Source of the DNA: an uncultured Clostridium sp.
GTDB taxonomy: Bacteria > Bacillota > Clostridia > TANB77 > CAG-508
Length of the DNA: 5,681 bases
Reading direction: 5' to 3'
Assembly: GCA_946008205.1 (NCBI GenBank)
Contig: CAMGAZ010000104.1
Coordinates: forward strand, 1 to 5,681
Below, in pieces: positions 4,969 to 5,681 of this stretch. Within the stretch, counting starts at the first letter, position 1, and each line of letters starts with the position of its first letter. The notes below the pieces were generated by a model. The model saw only the letters and a list, made by a program, of their open reading frames with translations, was not told where the DNA came from and ran no database searches. Both the position numbers and the translations under genes were made by a program.

Positions 4969-5681
4969 CTATTCCATCTCCCTTTGTTTAAGTCCATCAA
5001 CGGTTAATTCGTATATCTTTTCACATACCTCTTTTATATATTTTCTGTCGTGCGAAATACTGATTACAGCACCGGGAAATTCCTGTATCATTTTTCTAAT
5101 AACCGGCCCTGATAAAGGAGAAAAATTTCTAGTGGGCTCATCTAATATCAACACATTTGCCTCAGACATACTCATTTTAAGCAAGAGAACTTTCGCTTTT
5201 TGACCTCCTGACAACTCTCTGATTGGATGATCCATCTCATCTGCCGTGTATTTTAATGAGCCAAGATAGGTTCTGATTTTTGTTCTTTCTTCCTTTTCTC
5301 CTGTTTTATCCAAAAAATCCACTGGTGTCATATTTAAGTCTAATAAATCTTCATAATTTTGCGGCATATATTCTGCTCTGATATCAGTTCTGTTTAACAG
5401 GTCTTGTGCCATCTTTCTTAAAAGAGTAGTTTTCCCTGCACCATTCATACCAAATATACATATTTTTTCCTATCATTTGATATTTAAAACAATATCTTTT
5501 GATAATATCCTATCCTCATCTGGTGTATATAATTTGTCCAGGCTGTATTCTACAACTGTTTTTCCTGCAGGGATTTTTGATGTTTCACTTCCAAGTTTAA
5601 AAAATATCGCAGTCTCCTGTTCTGGCATCTGTGTCATATTTTCATCTTCTTTTTCAAATCGTTTCCCCATAGACTTTACCG
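4969..5681 (-). pseudogene. ABC-F family ATPase, C-terminal half, interrupted by two in-frame stop codons
   Basis: The frame enters from the right edge (visible from codon 5677-5679) and encodes the inter-domain linker and second nucleotide-binding domain of an ABC-F protein, soluble ATPases that act on the ribosome, some giving antibiotic resistance. The first 68 visible codons are a charged linker (SMGKRFEKEDENMTQMPEQE) followed by the opening strands of the domain, ending DIVLNIK. TGA TAG (5470-5475) follows, after which the same frame resumes as EKICIFG and continues: Walker A GMNGAGKTT, signature LSGGQ (about 5203-5215), Walker B VLILDEPT and switch SHDRKYI. The Walker B tail reads DEPTRNFSPLSGP instead of the usual DEPTNHLD, a variant I associate with one clostridial ABC-F subgroup. 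With the stops, no product would hold an intact second ATPase domain. ATG 5446-5448 would restart inside Walker A without a ribosome binding site. Host or cargo origin and the specific function remain open. Confidence 0.82.
5470..5475 (-). other. Tandem in-frame stop codons TGA TAG in the ABC-F gene
   Basis: Reading the minus strand, ...AAT ATC AAA TGA TAG GAA AAA ATA TGT... stays in one frame on both sides, and the residues before (LNIK) and after (EKICIFG) match the expected beta strand leading into Walker A with two residues missing. Relatives commonly have Gly plus one residue here, so two substitutions, for example from GGA TCG, would explain it. Compensating indels in the neighbouring A-runs (AAA and AAAAAA) are the main alternative and would also fit a sequencing artefact. 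Confidence 0.8.

Noticed and set aside
4968..5000. Upstream TTG or ATG start for the amidohydrolase
   Set aside because: It would overlap the ABC-F end by about 30 bases, and the added residues only reflect that gene in another frame. ATG 4965-4967 fits the family start.

Overview
The window reads as AT-rich DNA from a low-GC Gram-positive bacterium, most likely an anaerobic Clostridia/Lachnospiraceae-type gut organism. This is judged from A/T-ending codons, purine-rich ribosome binding sites, and protein types that are common on mobilizable elements of that group. All convincing genes lie on the minus strand, so the layout below runs from high to low coordinates. No taxon-specific marker gene is present, so the host assignment is an inference.

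Right part (about 4058-5681): an ABC-F type ATPase gene enters from the right edge, is interrupted by two adjacent in-frame stop codons (TGA TAG, 5470-5475), and then continues in the same frame to its natural end. One base separates its stop from the start of an amidohydrolase-family gene (4125-4967). The pair ends at a clear intrinsic terminator (4058-4104). This looks like a small two-gene unit of host or cargo origin, separate from the mobile module.

Middle part (about 3117-4057): roughly 940 bases without a convincing gene, but rich in DNA structure. From right to left it holds a possible decayed reading frame and a small hairpin (3900-4061), an AT-rich block of direct repeats resembling iterons (3521-3838), a 15-bp-arm hairpin flanked by TAGTG that is a candidate origin of transfer (3314-3357), and a dense run of shorter palindromes (3172-3290) reaching almost to the relaxase gene. 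A 69-codon GTG-initiated frame runs through the palindromes and overlaps the relaxase start by ATGA. It may be a small gene or a by-product of conserved DNA structure.

Left part (1-3116): a tightly packed minus-strand operon encodes a MobV/Pre-type relaxase, a short RepA_N-domain replication initiator, a DnaC/IstB-like helicase-loader ATPase and a small protein of unknown function. Gene junctions are adjacent or overlapping throughout, so translational coupling is likely. After the operon a near-consensus promoter drives a separate gene that leaves the left edge and may be a small helix-turn-helix protein.

Taken together, the left and middle parts look like the mobilization and replication core of an integrative mobilizable element or plasmid: an oriT-like hairpin for the relaxase, iteron-like repeats as a possible replication origin, and an initiator plus helicase loader to use it. 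No integrase, transfer ATPase or attachment site is visible, so the type of element cannot be decided from this window.
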